Shown: positions 1 through 8,482, numbered from the stretch's first letter. The stretch is DNA of 35,540 bases from JBFMGD01 sp040751775 (GCA_040751775.1 JBFMGD010000030.1:1-35540), one strand, 5' to 3'. Made by a program: numbers and translations. Notes: generated by a model not told the origin, from the sequence alone.

Positions 1-1230
1 GTGGCCAATGAATCGAAAATACTTTTACAAACAGCCGGAGACGGCAACCTGCTGCATGTTATCGGGGCGATTTACGGCAATGAATGCGCCGCCGCCATGC
101 TGCCCTTGCAAGGGGAGTCGCCCGAGACGGATTCAGCGATCAGCGGCTTTATCGCCGCGCCCCGCTATAACCGTTCTTCCCGGCGCCAGGTAACCGTAAT
201 CGTCAACGGCCGCGTGGTAAACAGTTTTCCGCTAGCCGGCACCCTGGAGAGGGGATACGGCAGTTTCCTGCCCCGGCAGCGCTACCCCGCGGCAGTGATT
301 CACCTGCAGGTGCCGCCGGAGTTGCTCGATGTCAATGTTCATCCGGCCAAGTCGGAAGTGCGCTTTGTGAAAACAGAAGCGGTTAAAGAGCTGGTCTACA
401 AGGCTGTCCGGTCGGCCTTGCGCCGGTCTCTGCCGGACGGCGGACGGTTTGCAAGCAGGCCTGCCTTTGATGAACCGTTTGCGGCCGCTGCGGCTGACGG
501 CAACCTCTGGCCTGCAGCCAGGCAAACTTATTTTCTGGAGTCTGCCGCCGGTGCGGCCTCGCATCCGGACCCGGCTTCCCCGCCAGAACAGACGGGTACT
601 CCTGAAGCTTCCGAAACAACGCTAGAATCAACCGGGACCAACTCGTGCCGCCTGATCGGGCAGTTCCTCTACAGTTTCCTGATCGTTCAACGGGGAGAAG
701 AGCTGCTTTTGATTGACCAGCACGCGGCCCATGAACGAGTGCTCTACGAAGAGCTCGCCCCGGAAGCGGCGCCGCAAAAAGGGCCGGTCCAATTGACCAT
801 GCCGTGCCCAATCGAGGTGCCGGTCAGCTGGCGGGAACCGCTGGATCAGCTCTTGCCGTGGCTTTTAGAATTAGGTTTTAATTTGGAACCTTTTGGTGAT
901 AATAGTTATATTATCCGGACGGTACCGCATGCAGTTGGGTCGCAGCTGAGCGGGGTTGAGCTACAGACCTTGCTTGAGGAGCTGGTTGAGGCGAAAACAG
1001 CGCCCGGGGAAAGCCGCCGCGAACAGATCCGGAAAACCGTGTCCTGTCACCGGGCCATTAAAGCCAATCAGCCGCTTACTGAAGCGGAGATGCGGCACCT
1101 GCTTGACCGGTGGGAGAGCACACCCGGCGCCCGTTACTGCCCGCACGGCCGGCCGGCGGTGATCGGCTTTAAACGAGAAGAGCTGGATAAATGGTTCCGG
1201 CGCAGGGGGGGGTCCGGTGAAGATCACTAA
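1..1230 (+). CDS. mutL: DNA mismatch repair protein MutL, 3' part (5' end outside window)
   Basis: This is the C-terminal 409 residues of MutL, the ATPase that couples mismatch recognition to strand removal. The window opens inside the gene, so the first GTG is an internal Val codon, not a start. Residues 1-145 are the second half of the N-terminal GHKL module, with the VNVHPAK motif at 111-117. A low-complexity Pro/Ala/Glu linker follows at about 150-215. The C-terminal dimerisation and endonuclease domain has DQHAAHERVLYE at 239-250, which is the DQHA(X)2E(X)4E metal-binding motif of nicking MutL proteins (those of organisms without MutH). SCHRAIKANQPL at 348 and CPHGRP at 380 complete the site. 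The 3' end overlaps miaA by 14 bp, so the two are probably co-transcribed and translationally coupled. Confidence 0.96.
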   Translation: MANESKILLQTAGDGNLLHVIGAIYGNECAAAMLPLQGESPETDSAISGFIAAPRYNRSSRRQVTVIVNGRVVNSFPLAGTLERGYGSFLPRQRYPAAVIHLQVPPELLDVNVHPAKSEVRFVKTEAVKELVYKAVRSALRRSLPDGGRFASRPAFDEPFAAAAADGNLWPAARQTYFLESAAGAASHPDPASPPEQTGTPEASETTLESTGTNSCRLIGQFLYSFLIVQRGEELLLIDQHAAHERVLYEELAPEAAPQKGPVQLTMPCPIEVPVSWREPLDQLLPWLLELGFNLEPFGDNSYIIRTVPHAVGSQLSGVELQTLLEELVEAKTAPGESRREQIRKTVSCHRAIKANQPLTEAEMRHLLDRWESTPGARYCPHGRPAVIGFKREELDKWFRRRGGSGEDH

Positions 1231-2212
1231 AGAAAACGGGGCGGCAGCCCGGGATAAACCGCTCCTGCTGGTACTGGCCGGGCCGACCGCGATCGGGAAA
1301 AGCGCCCTGGGGCTCGCGCTGGCGCCGCGCCTGAATGCGGAGATTATCTGTGCCGATTCAGCCCAAATCTACCGCCGCCTCGATATCGGAACCGCGAAAC
1401 CGACGCTGCGGGAGCAAGAAGCGGTAACGCATCACCTGATTGACCTGGTTGAACCGGACCAGGATTTCAGCGTGGCGGACTACCAGAAGGCTGCTTACCG
1501 GGTGATTGGACAGCTGCTTGAGCGAGGCAAACTGCCGTTTCTAATCGGGGGGACCGGTCTTTATCTCAAGGCGGTAACTGACGGTTACACTTTCGGCGCA
1601 CGCGGGAAAAGCACACCGTTACGTGAATCTTTAACCCGGCAGGCCCAGTGCGAAGGCCTTGAACTCTTGTACCGCCGCCTGGTAGAACTTGATCCCGAAG
1701 CAGCTGCCAGGATCCACCCGCGCGATCAGCGCCGGATAATCCGGGCCCTTGAAGTGCAAACCCTGGAAGGACGGCCGATCTCCAGGCAGGTGGAGCTTAC
1801 CCGGGAGCAAGAATCACCTTATCGCCTGCTGATGTTTGGTTTAACCGCGCCCCGGCCGCTCCTCTACCGGCGGATTGAAGAACGCGTGGAGGCGATGCTG
1901 AAGCAGGGTTTTCTGGAAGAAGTCGAAGCGCTGCTCGCACAAGGCTTCACCCCTGAGTGTCCCGGGCTGCAAATCCTGGGCTACCGGCAGCTGGTCGGCT
2001 ATCTCAAAGGAAGCATGAAGAGGGAAGAGGCGATCGAGGAAATCAAGCGGCAAACCCGGCACCTGGCCAAAAGGCAGTACACCTGGTTCCGGCGTGAAGA
2101 GCGGATTACCTGGCTGGATCTAGCCAGCGAAGCGGGCCTTGACAGCGCGGCGGAAATAATTTCTAACAAACTGAAGGAAATCTTGTCGCAACAGGCGAAT
2201 AATATGATCTAA
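1217..2212 (+). CDS. miaA: tRNA dimethylallyltransferase MiaA
   Basis: This 331-aa enzyme transfers dimethylallyl from DMAPP to N6 of A37 in tRNAs that read UNN codons, the first step toward ms2i6A. The P-loop GPTAIGKS lies at residues 22-29 and is followed by the family's CADSAQIYRRLDIGTAKP segment. The substrate loop GGTGLYLKA is near 111-119, and the C-terminal KRQTRHLAKRQYTWFRR block is intact. Length is normal for the family. The GTG start at 1217 lies inside the mutL 3' end, just after a G-rich run at 1206-1212 that can serve as ribosome binding site. hfq follows after 27 bp, giving the mutL-miaA-hfq order common in bacteria. Confidence 0.97.
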   Translation: MKITKENGAAARDKPLLLVLAGPTAIGKSALGLALAPRLNAEIICADSAQIYRRLDIGTAKPTLREQEAVTHHLIDLVEPDQDFSVADYQKAAYRVIGQLLERGKLPFLIGGTGLYLKAVTDGYTFGARGKSTPLRESLTRQAQCEGLELLYRRLVELDPEAAARIHPRDQRRIIRALEVQTLEGRPISRQVELTREQESPYRLLMFGLTAPRPLLYRRIEERVEAMLKQGFLEEVEALLAQGFTPECPGLQILGYRQLVGYLKGSMKREEAIEEIKRQTRHLAKRQYTWFRREERITWLDLASEAGLDSAAEIISNKLKEILSQQANNMI

Positions 2213-2239
2213 GTTTACGATTGGAGGGGACCCTTTTAC

Positions 2240-2482
2240 ATGAAAGGACCGGTTAACCTACAGGATACTTTCTTGAACCAAGCCCGTAAAGAGAACATGC
2301 TCACCACGGTTTTCTTGATCAACGGCTACCAGATTAAAGGCGTGATCCGCAGTTTTGATAACTTTACCGTACTATTGGAGGTTGACGGAAAACAGCAACT
2401 GGTTTATAAGCACGCCGTTTCTACGGTAATCCCCATCCGCAACATCAACCTGCAGGCCGCGGAAGAGACGTCTGAGGAGTAA
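2240..2482 (+). CDS. hfq: RNA chaperone Hfq
   Basis: This is an 80-aa Sm-like RNA chaperone that forms hexamers and binds small RNAs and U-rich 3' ends. Sm1 is seen as NLQDTFLNQARKE (residues 6-18) followed by the LINGYQIKGVIRSFDNF strand region. Sm2 contains the diagnostic YKHAVSTVIP (residues 56-65), a close match to the family's Y/F-KHA-I/V-S motif. The short acidic tail (AAEETSEE) is typical of Firmicutes Hfq. The ATG at 2240 has a GGAGGGGA ribosome binding site at 2223-2230. It is the last gene of the mutL-miaA-hfq unit and is closed by a strong terminator at 2509. Confidence 0.97.
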   Translation: MKGPVNLQDTFLNQARKENMLTTVFLINGYQIKGVIRSFDNFTVLLEVDGKQQLVYKHAVSTVIPIRNINLQAAEETSEE

Positions 2483-2508
2483 CCACAATTTATTAATACT
2501 GGACCTGC

Positions 2509-2539
2509 AAAAAAGACACTCCTAAAAGTGTCTTTTTTT
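2509..2539 (+). terminator. Rho-independent terminator after hfq
   Basis: An inverted repeat with arms AAAAAAGACACT (2509-2520) and AGTGTCTTTTTT (2527-2538) surrounds a 6-nt loop and runs into a T tract. It sits 27 bp after the hfq stop and ends the mutL-miaA-hfq transcript. Confidence 0.9.
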
Positions 2540-2567
2540 GTGTACCGCGATATTTTAAGGATCACCA

Positions 2568-2598
2568 TTCACCCATTTACCGCTCAAGCGCGTATACT
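2568..2598 (+). promoter_or_regulatory. Weak promoter candidate upstream of spoVK
   Basis: TATACT at 2593-2598 is a good -10 hexamer. The only upstream match is TTCACC at 2568-2573 with a 19-nt spacer, so the -35 is poor. Since spoVK is a mother-cell gene in Bacillus, a sporulation sigma factor may read this region instead. CGTATACT matches 5 of the 7 specified positions of the sigma-E -10 consensus CATACANT, which is not decisive. Confidence 0.3.
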
Positions 2599-2639
2599 AG
2601 TATCACTGAAAACAATACCGGAGAAAGGAGCGCTGCCCG

Positions 2640-3596
2640 ATGACTGTAATCAAGTACTTCCCACCGTCGGAACATGTGTTAAAAAAGATCGAACGCGGTG
2701 AACTGGGAACGATTGCCGCACTGGAGGCGTTGGGTGAACAACAGCCGAAAACAAAATGCAAATCCGGTGACCGGGATGAGAATACAGCCGCGGCGGCGTT
2801 GTGGGAACTGAATCTTCTGGTCGGGCTTAAAGAAGTTAAACGAGTGGTTGAGGAGATCAAAGCATACATAGAGATACAACAGAAACGTCTCTATCATAAT
2901 CTGAAATGCAATCCGGTAGTGCTGCATATGATCTTTAAGGGAAACCCCGGTACCGGTAAAACGACTGTAGCCCGGCTCCTGGGGCGGCTGTTTCAGGGGA
3001 TGGGGGTCCTCTCCCAGGGACACCTCGTGGAGGTGGAGCGAGCCGATCTGGTCGGGGAGTATATCGGGCATACCGCGCAAAAAACACGGGAACAGATTAA
3101 GAAAGCGCTCGGCGGTATTCTCTTTGTCGATGAAGCCTACTCCCTGGGGCGAGGCGGTGAGAAAGATTTCGGCAAGGAAGCGATCGATGTGCTCGTGAAG
3201 GGGATGGAAGACCACCGCAACGATTTTGTCCTGGTCTTGGCGGGATACCGCCGGGAAATGGAACAATTCGCGTGCCTCAACCCCGGTTTAAGTTCCCGTT
3301 TTCCCATTCAAATCGATTTTCCCGACTATTGCACGAAGGAGCTGATGGATATCGCCGTGATGATGGCGACTGAGCGCCATTATCGTTTTTCGCCGGGAGC
3401 CAAGCGCCTGCTGAAACAGCATCTCGTCGAACAGCTGCATTACAATAATCTAAATTTCAGCAATGCCCGCCTGGTGCGCAATATCCTGGAAAAGTCGCTG
3501 CGCCGGCAAGCGCTGCGTTTAAGTGGCCAAATTGAAGTGACCCGTGAAGAACTGATTACGATCGAGGACGGCGACCTGGTGGTGGAACAACCGTGA
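2640..3596 (+). CDS. spoVK: Stage V sporulation protein K-type AAA ATPase
   Basis: This is a 318-aa AAA+ ATPase of the SpoVK/CbbX family. Family members remodel protein targets by ATP hydrolysis, and SpoVK is needed for spore maturation in Bacillus. Walker A is GNPGTGKT at residues 101-108, Walker B is LFVDEA at 161-166, the sensor-1 region is VLAGY near 199-203, and a GLSSRFP arginine-finger segment lies at 216-222. The first ~55 residues are a less conserved extension carrying no motif I recognise. The ATG at 2640 follows a GGAGAAAGGAG ribosome binding site at 2620-2630. The stop codon overlaps the GTG start of the next gene in a GTGA junction, implying translational coupling with the GTPase gene. 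Confidence 0.92.
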   Translation: MTVIKYFPPSEHVLKKIERGELGTIAALEALGEQQPKTKCKSGDRDENTAAAALWELNLLVGLKEVKRVVEEIKAYIEIQQKRLYHNLKCNPVVLHMIFKGNPGTGKTTVARLLGRLFQGMGVLSQGHLVEVERADLVGEYIGHTAQKTREQIKKALGGILFVDEAYSLGRGGEKDFGKEAIDVLVKGMEDHRNDFVLVLAGYRREMEQFACLNPGLSSRFPIQIDFPDYCTKELMDIAVMMATERHYRFSPGAKRLLKQHLVEQLHYNNLNFSNARLVRNILEKSLRRQALRLSGQIEVTREELITIEDGDLVVEQP

Positions 3597-4225
3597 ATTT
3601 AAATATTGCCGTGCTCGGCGCCCCCAAAGCGGGTAAAACCCTCTTCTGCATAAATTTTGCCGAATACATGGGCGCCAGAAACCTGTGCTACTTGGAAGTG
3701 GGGGCGCTGGGCAAAGGCAGAGGCGTAATCACACCGCAGGTGGCCCGGCAGCTGATGGTAGATCCCGGCCCCCGCTGCAACGGGGTGGTCCGTACCTTTG
3801 CCGTTAACTTGAACAAAGGGGCGCCCTACCGCATTGCTTTTACCGATACCGCGTCACTGAATAACAAGGAAAAACTCACCCACGCGGAGCGCCGCAAATT
3901 GATTCTTACCTTGCGGGCGCTCCAGGAAGCCGATATTGTGCTCTACCTGCTCGATCTGGCCTGCAGCGATCCGGCCGTTTTACACTTTGCGGCAGAGACC
4001 GACCGCAGGTTGGCCGGCTACAGCCGCAGCAACGCGAAACCCTACTTACTTGTCGGCACGAAATGGGATCAACGGAGCAGTAATCCGATTCATTGGAACC
4101 ACTTCTTCTCGTCAAACGGCAACCTGGTTTCCATTTCATCCAAAACCGGTAAAGGGTTTCCTGAATTGCGCCGGCTGCTGCTCGGTGACAGGGGGCTGTT
4201 CTCTGTCACTTCAGATCTGTTATAG
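3593..4225 (+). CDS. Small Ras-like GTPase coupled to spoVK
   Basis: This is a 210-aa stand-alone G domain. G1 is GAPKAGKT at residues 9-16, G4 is TKWD at 156-159 and G5 is SSKTG at 182-186. The expected G3 DxxG reads DTAS at 85-88, so the conserved glycine is replaced by serine. There is no signal peptide, membrane segment or extra domain. I can assign the fold but not the cellular role. The GTG start overlaps the spoVK stop by 4 bp, so a joint task with the SpoVK-like ATPase in sporulation is plausible but inferred. The last 136 bp are also covered on the other strand by the 3' end of the EamA transporter gene. Confidence 0.85.
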   Translation: MNLNIAVLGAPKAGKTLFCINFAEYMGARNLCYLEVGALGKGRGVITPQVARQLMVDPGPRCNGVVRTFAVNLNKGAPYRIAFTDTASLNNKEKLTHAERRKLILTLRALQEADIVLYLLDLACSDPAVLHFAAETDRRLAGYSRSNAKPYLLVGTKWDQRSSNPIHWNHFFSSNGNLVSISSKTGKGFPELRRLLLGDRGLFSVTSDLL

Positions 4226-5091
4226 GCGGAGGTAACCAGGGTTACACCAAGGACCACAATCGCTGCTCCGATCAACTGTCCGCCGGAAAGGGTTTCTTTA
4301 AGCAGGAGAGCGCCTCCGAGAACACCGAACACAGGGACCAAGTTGAGGAAGGTAGTAGCGGTGGTGGAGCCAAGGTTTTTGAGTGCGTATAGGTAGAGGA
4401 AATAGGCCGCAGCCGAGCAAAACAGGCCCAGGTAAGCCAGATTCATGGCTACGGTAGGCGTAAATGTGGAGATATCCAGGCCGCGGGGCAATGCCAAAGA
4501 GCCGAGTAAGATCATCCCGGCCAGTGATTGAAAGAAATTTACCGTCAGGCTGTTATACTTCTGCAGCAGCGGCACATTGATCCGGGTATAGGCAACCCAG
4601 GTGCAGCCGGCCAGGAAAATAAGCAGGTTGCCGCCCAGGTTGGCCAGGGCCAGTGAACCGGCGCTGCCGCTGTTAATAATCATGTACACACCGAAAATAG
4701 AGAGGAGAACCCCAAACCAGCGGCTCAAGGGATGGTGCTCTTTAAAGAAAAGCGCCCCGGCCACGGCATTAAGCGCCGGCGTGATCGACACGATCAAGGA
4801 AGCTGTCCCGGCGGTGGTAAAACGAAGCCCGTTGTTCTCGAAAAGGAAATAAAGAAACACTCCGGCTGCACCGCCGGCCGCCATGCGCCAAAGATCACTT
4901 TTAGCTACTGTTTTCTGCCGGGTAGCCCAAAAAACCAGGCCCAGGGCTAAAACCGCCAAAACCAGGCGGAAGAAGGCAATCTGTTCGGGAACGAGGTCAT
5001 TAAGAAGCACTTTCGTACTGCTGAAGGATAACCCCCAGAATATTGTAGTGCCGAGGATAGCCAAAACAGCCGGCGCCTGGTTTTGTCTCAT
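4090..5091 (-). CDS. EamA/DMT-family transporter (10 TM)
   Basis: This 333-aa integral membrane protein belongs to the drug/metabolite transporter superfamily and has two EamA repeats of about five helices each. The first runs from TTIFWGLSFSSTKV (residues ~14-27) to the segment ending MIINSGS. The second starts near NLLIFLAGCTWVAY and ends with GAAIVVLGVTLVTSAY. The substrate cannot be read from sequence; relatives export amino acids or metabolites. After the last helix there is a tail of about 40 polar residues encoded entirely on the complement of the GTPase gene, because no stop occurs in this frame until 4090. The ATG at 5091 has an AGGAG site about 8 nt upstream. Confidence 0.85.
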   Translation of the reverse strand: MRQNQAPAVLAILGTTIFWGLSFSSTKVLLNDLVPEQIAFFRLVLAVLALGLVFWATRQKTVAKSDLWRMAAGGAAGVFLYFLFENNGLRFTTAGTASLIVSITPALNAVAGALFFKEHHPLSRWFGVLLSIFGVYMIINSGSAGSLALANLGGNLLIFLAGCTWVAYTRINVPLLQKYNSLTVNFFQSLAGMILLGSLALPRGLDISTFTPTVAMNLAYLGLFCSAAAYFLYLYALKNLGSTTATTFLNLVPVFGVLGGALLLKETLSGGQLIGAAIVVLGVTLVTSAYNRSEVTENSPLSPSSSRRNSGNPLPVLDEMETRLPFDEKKWFQ

Positions 5092-5147
5092 AGTGATGCT
5101 CCTTTTCTCTAGGCAAGCGACAGTGCTGCCGCGCCGCGTTGATCATA

Positions 5148-5176
5148 ATTATAGCGGAAGCCCCGTTTAATGCATA
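5148..5176 (-). promoter_or_regulatory. Promoter candidate for the EamA gene
   Basis: On the minus strand a perfect TATAAT -10 (5148-5153) stands 57 bp before the ATG. The hexamer 17 nt further upstream, TATGCA (5171-5176), is a poor -35. It diverges from the hflX promoter. Confidence 0.4.
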
Positions 5177-5222
5177 GGCCTTTTCCGACCAGAGTTAGGG
5201 AATTTTTTTAATGGCGAATCTT

Positions 5223-5251
5223 TTGATGAAAGGGTGATCATATGGTATGAT
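5223..5251 (+). promoter_or_regulatory. Sigma-A type promoter of hflX
   Basis: TTGATG (5223-5228), a 17-nt spacer and TATGAT (5246-5251) form a good vegetative promoter. Transcription would start near 5258, leaving a 5' leader of roughly 28 nt before the TTG start of hflX. Confidence 0.6.
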
Positions 5252-5285
5252 CGACATAAATGCCGTTAGATTTGACAGATAGGGG

Positions 5286-6599
5286 TTGGCCGCGGTAGCA
5301 CAAACGGAAACAGCAATTTTGGCGGGATTGGAAAGACCCGGCTGCCGGGAAGCTTTTGAAAGAGCGATGGAGGAGCTTGCCCTCCTGGCCGGCACAGCGG
5401 GAGCGACGGTAGCCGCGGTGCTGTGCCAAAAGAGAACAGCACCGGACCCCGCTTTGTATATCGGCGAAGGCAAAGTACAACAGTTGGCCGACACGGCACG
5501 CGAGTATAAAGCTGACCTGATTATATTCAATGATGAGCTGTCTCCCTCCCAGGTGTGCAACCTGAACCGGCTGATCGAGATAAAGATAACTGACCGGACC
5601 GCCTTAATTCTCGATATCTTCGCCCGCCGGGCCCGCTCACGGGAGGGGAAGCTGCAAGTGGAACTGGCCCAACTGCAGTACCTGCTGCCCCGTCTGATCG
5701 GCTTAGGGAATCAGCTTTCCCGACTGGGCGGCGGCATCGGCACACGCGGTCCCGGTGAAACTCAACTTGAAACCGACCGGCGGGTAATCCGCCGGCGAAT
5801 CGGAGAACTGAAAAGAGAGATTGTCTCTCTGCGGCGCCACCGCGCCCTGCACAGGCAGCGCCGGCAGCGAAGCGGCATTCCCCTGATCAGCCTGGTCGGG
5901 TATACAAACGCGGGCAAGTCTACTCTATTAAACGCCCTCACCGGGGCAGACCTTTGCACAGAGGATCAACTTTTCGCTACACTTGATCCGTCCGTGCGGC
6001 GCGGTCATTTAACAAAAGGTAGAACGGCGCTCTTCGCGGATACCGTCGGCTTCATTCACGATTTGCCGAAAACTCTCGAGACGGCCTTCCGGGCGACCCT
6101 GGAAGAGATCGCCTCCGCCGATCTGCTCCTGCACGTGGTGGATTTAAACCATCCCCATTTTTTAAACCACGTGGCCGTGGTCCGGGAACATTTAAGCCGG
6201 ATTGACCCGGATTACCACCGGCGCGAGCTTTTGGTCTTCAATAAACTTGATCTTTGCGTGCCCTCCTGTAATTTAACTTATCTGAAGCGTGAGTTTCCGG
6301 GAGCCTGTTTCGTCTCCGCCCAAAACGGCGTGAGCCTGGAAACTCTGCAAGATACCGCCACCGCGCTCCTGGCAGACGGTTTTCAGCAGGTAAAGGTCTA
6401 TCTGCCCTATCACGAGAGCGCTCTTTTTCAACAGATCCAGCGCTTCGGAAAAGTGTTGGCGGTGGAATTCCTTCCTGAATACCAGGTGGTGGCCGCCCGG
6501 GTCAATCCCGCGATCGCCGGAAAGTTGCTACCGTTTACGTTGCCTCCCGTTAACCGGCCGCAACAACCGGACAGAGAAAGTGAAGTGGATCATGGGTAG
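5286..6599 (+). CDS. hflX: Ribosome-associated GTPase HflX
   Basis: This is a 437-aa HflX, a GTPase that binds the 50S subunit and splits stalled ribosomes under stress. The N-terminal HflX domain ends with the signature GGGIGTRGPGETQLETDRR (residues 148-166). The G domain follows: G1 GYTNAGKS at 205-212, G2 region FATLDP at 230-235, G3 DTVG at 252-255, G4 NKLD near 323 and G5 SAQNG. The start must lie after an in-frame TAG at 5280-5282. The first candidate is TTG 5286, but AGGGG touches it directly, so initiation is unusual. It has its own promoter, and the next gene overlaps its 3' end. Confidence 0.94.
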   Translation: MAAVAQTETAILAGLERPGCREAFERAMEELALLAGTAGATVAAVLCQKRTAPDPALYIGEGKVQQLADTAREYKADLIIFNDELSPSQVCNLNRLIEIKITDRTALILDIFARRARSREGKLQVELAQLQYLLPRLIGLGNQLSRLGGGIGTRGPGETQLETDRRVIRRRIGELKREIVSLRRHRALHRQRRQRSGIPLISLVGYTNAGKSTLLNALTGADLCTEDQLFATLDPSVRRGHLTKGRTALFADTVGFIHDLPKTLETAFRATLEEIASADLLLHVVDLNHPHFLNHVAVVREHLSRIDPDYHRRELLVFNKLDLCVPSCNLTYLKREFPGACFVSAQNGVSLETLQDTATALLADGFQQVKVYLPYHESALFQQIQRFGKVLAVEFLPEYQVVAARVNPAIAGKLLPFTLPPVNRPQQPDRESEVDHG

Positions 6600-7851
6600 T
6601 GAACACTGGATTAAACAGAGCAATCTGCCGCCCAGGCTGGCCGCTGCAGCCGAAGAAGCGCTTCGCTTGACGGCCGGCCGGTGGGAAACGATCGATCAGA
6701 TCGCCTTCGCCAATCAGCGGCGTGTTCTGGAATCGTTTCAGGCCGTACGCCTCGGTGAAGAAGATTTCCAGGACAGCAGCGGCTACGGGTACCATGACCG
6801 GGGGCGGGAAAAGCTTGAATCGGTTTTTGCCGGCGCGCTGCAGGGCGAAACAGCCTTGGTGCGCCCGCAGATTGTCTCGGGGACTCATGCGTTAACGGTA
6901 GCCTTATTTGCACTACTGCGCCCCGGCGAGCTGCTGCTCTGCCTAACGGGAGAGCCCTATGACACTCTGCAGTCGGTAATAGGCAGCAGGGGAGAGGAGG
7001 AGGGCAGTTTAAAGGAGTGGGGTATCGGTTACCGCTACCTGCCGTGCGGGCCAAACGGCCTTCCCGAACCGTCGGCCCTGGACCCCGGGTTGGAACCGCG
7101 GGTGGTTTATATCCAGCGATCCGCGGGATACTCTCTGCATCGCCTTTCGCTTACCGAGGCGCGGCTTGAAGAACTGATCGGGCAGGCTCGGCGCGTCTAT
7201 CCGCAAGCCTGGGTGATGGTGGACAATTGTTACGGCGAATTCGTGGAGTACAATGAACCTACGGCAGTGGGCGCCGACCTGATTGTCGGTTCCCTGATCA
7301 AGAACCCCGGCGGCGGTTTGGCGCCAGGTGGCGGTTATGCGGTGGGGCGGGAAGCGATGATCCACAAGGTTGCCGCGCGGCTGACCGCACCGGGCCTTTA
7401 CGGCAACCTGGGCGCGGTTGCCGGCAAGCGGAGCCTCTTTCAGGGGCTTTTTATGGCGCCGAGCCTGGTCTCAAACGCGTTAAAAAACGCCGTTTTCGCC
7501 GCAGCGCTGTTTGAACTGCTCGGTTATACGGTCAGGCCGCGCTATGATGCGCCGCGCGGCGATATCGTCCAGGCGATCATCCTCAAAAGCCCGGCTCAGG
7601 TCACTCGTTTTTGCCGGGCCGTTCAAGCAGCCTCGCCGGTGGAGGCGCACGTTTCCCCGGAACCCGGGTCCCTGCCCGGTTACCCGGACCCGGTGATCAT
7701 GGCGGCGGGGACCTTCTTCCAGGGCGCCTCCGGCGAGTTAAGTGCCGATGCACCGCTGCGGGACCCGTACGCCGTATTCCTGCAGGGCGGATTAACCCTG
7801 CCGCATGCCCTCTGGGCCACCTGCCGGGCGGCAACGGCACTCTTCCAATGA
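6580..7851 (+). CDS. ynbB: YnbB-like PLP enzyme (methionine gamma-lyase / 'aluminium resistance' family)
   Basis: This 423-aa protein is a fold-type I PLP-dependent enzyme of the family annotated as methionine gamma-lyase-like or aluminium resistance protein. In Firmicutes it often lies next to hflX. The likely Schiff-base lysine is K241 in GSLIKNPGGG (residues 237-246), preceded by VMVDNCYGEF (212-221), where the aspartate should contact the pyridine nitrogen. SGTHA (100-104) sits at the expected phosphate or ring-contact region. The biochemical reaction of this subfamily is not settled, so the lyase name is only an indication. The GTG start at 6580 overlaps hflX by 20 bp; an ATG at 6592 in the same frame is an alternative. 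The gene runs toward lexA with only 22 bp between the stops. Confidence 0.88.
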   Translation: MKWIMGSEHWIKQSNLPPRLAAAAEEALRLTAGRWETIDQIAFANQRRVLESFQAVRLGEEDFQDSSGYGYHDRGREKLESVFAGALQGETALVRPQIVSGTHALTVALFALLRPGELLLCLTGEPYDTLQSVIGSRGEEEGSLKEWGIGYRYLPCGPNGLPEPSALDPGLEPRVVYIQRSAGYSLHRLSLTEARLEELIGQARRVYPQAWVMVDNCYGEFVEYNEPTAVGADLIVGSLIKNPGGGLAPGGGYAVGREAMIHKVAARLTAPGLYGNLGAVAGKRSLFQGLFMAPSLVSNALKNAVFAAALFELLGYTVRPRYDAPRGDIVQAIILKSPAQVTRFCRAVQAASPVEAHVSPEPGSLPGYPDPVIMAAGTFFQGASGELSADAPLRDPYAVFLQGGLTLPHALWATCRAATALFQ

Positions 7852-7873
7852 TCCGGCAGCGCCGGCTCCGGCA

Positions 7874-8482
7874 TTAGAGGCGGCGGAAAATGCCGACCAC
7901 CTTCCCCAGGATCTCCAGATCATTCGTGTAAATCGGTTTATATGCTTCGTTTTCCGGCTGCAGGCGAAAGCTCTCTTTTTCCTGGTAAAAGCGTTTGACC
8001 GTGGCTTCATCGTTCAGCATGACGGCCGCAATTTCACCATTCTCCGCCGTCTTTTGCTGCCGCACGATCACGAAGTCCCCGTTGAGAATGCCGGCGCCGG
8101 ACATGCTGTCTCCATCCACGCGCAGCACAAAACAACTGCCGCCCGGTGCGATCTCCGGCGGTATCGGGAAATAGCCTTCCAGGTTTTCTTCGGCTAAAAC
8201 CGGCTGCCCCGCCGTAATCCGTCCGATCAAGGGAGCAAAAAAGCAGCGCCGGCTCATATCCGCCGCAGATTGTTCCAAAATTTCGATCGCCCTGGGCTTG
8301 GTCGAGCCTCGACGGATATAACCTTTGTTTTCAAGGGATTCAAGACAACCGTGTACGGTTGAGGTGGAACGAATCGCCAGAGCCTGGCAGATTTCCCGCA
8401 CCGAAGGCGGGTAATTGCAGCGCGCCACTTCCTTTTTAATAAAATCGAGGACCTCTTTTTCCCTGACTTCCAATGGCTCCAT
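7874..8482 (-). CDS. lexA: SOS repressor LexA
   Basis: This is a 202-aa LexA. The N-terminal winged helix-turn-helix covers residues ~1-65, with PSVREICQAL (26-35) as the first part of the helix-turn-helix. The C-terminal S24 self-cleavage domain has the scissile Ala91-Gly92 in GRITAGQP, the nucleophile Ser126 in DGDSMSG and the general base Lys163 in ATVKRF. All the parts needed for RecA-stimulated autocleavage are present. The ATG at 8482 has an AGGAGGG ribosome binding site. A LexA operator lies 76 bp upstream, indicating autoregulation. The gene converges with the YnbB-like gene and diverges from a 58-codon ORF. Confidence 0.97.
   Translation of the reverse strand: MEPLEVREKEVLDFIKKEVARCNYPPSVREICQALAIRSTSTVHGCLESLENKGYIRRGSTKPRAIEILEQSAADMSRRCFFAPLIGRITAGQPVLAEENLEGYFPIPPEIAPGGSCFVLRVDGDSMSGAGILNGDFVIVRQQKTAENGEIAAVMLNDEATVKRFYQEKESFRLQPENEAYKPIYTNDLEILGKVVGIFRRL

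Noticed and set aside
1..193. Small plus frame starting at position 8
   Set aside because: It overlaps mutL in another frame and has no support.
5247..5285. Pyrrolysine-type readthrough into hflX
   Set aside because: The ATG at 5247 overlaps the -10 hexamer and would not be in the mRNA, and no pyl gene is visible.
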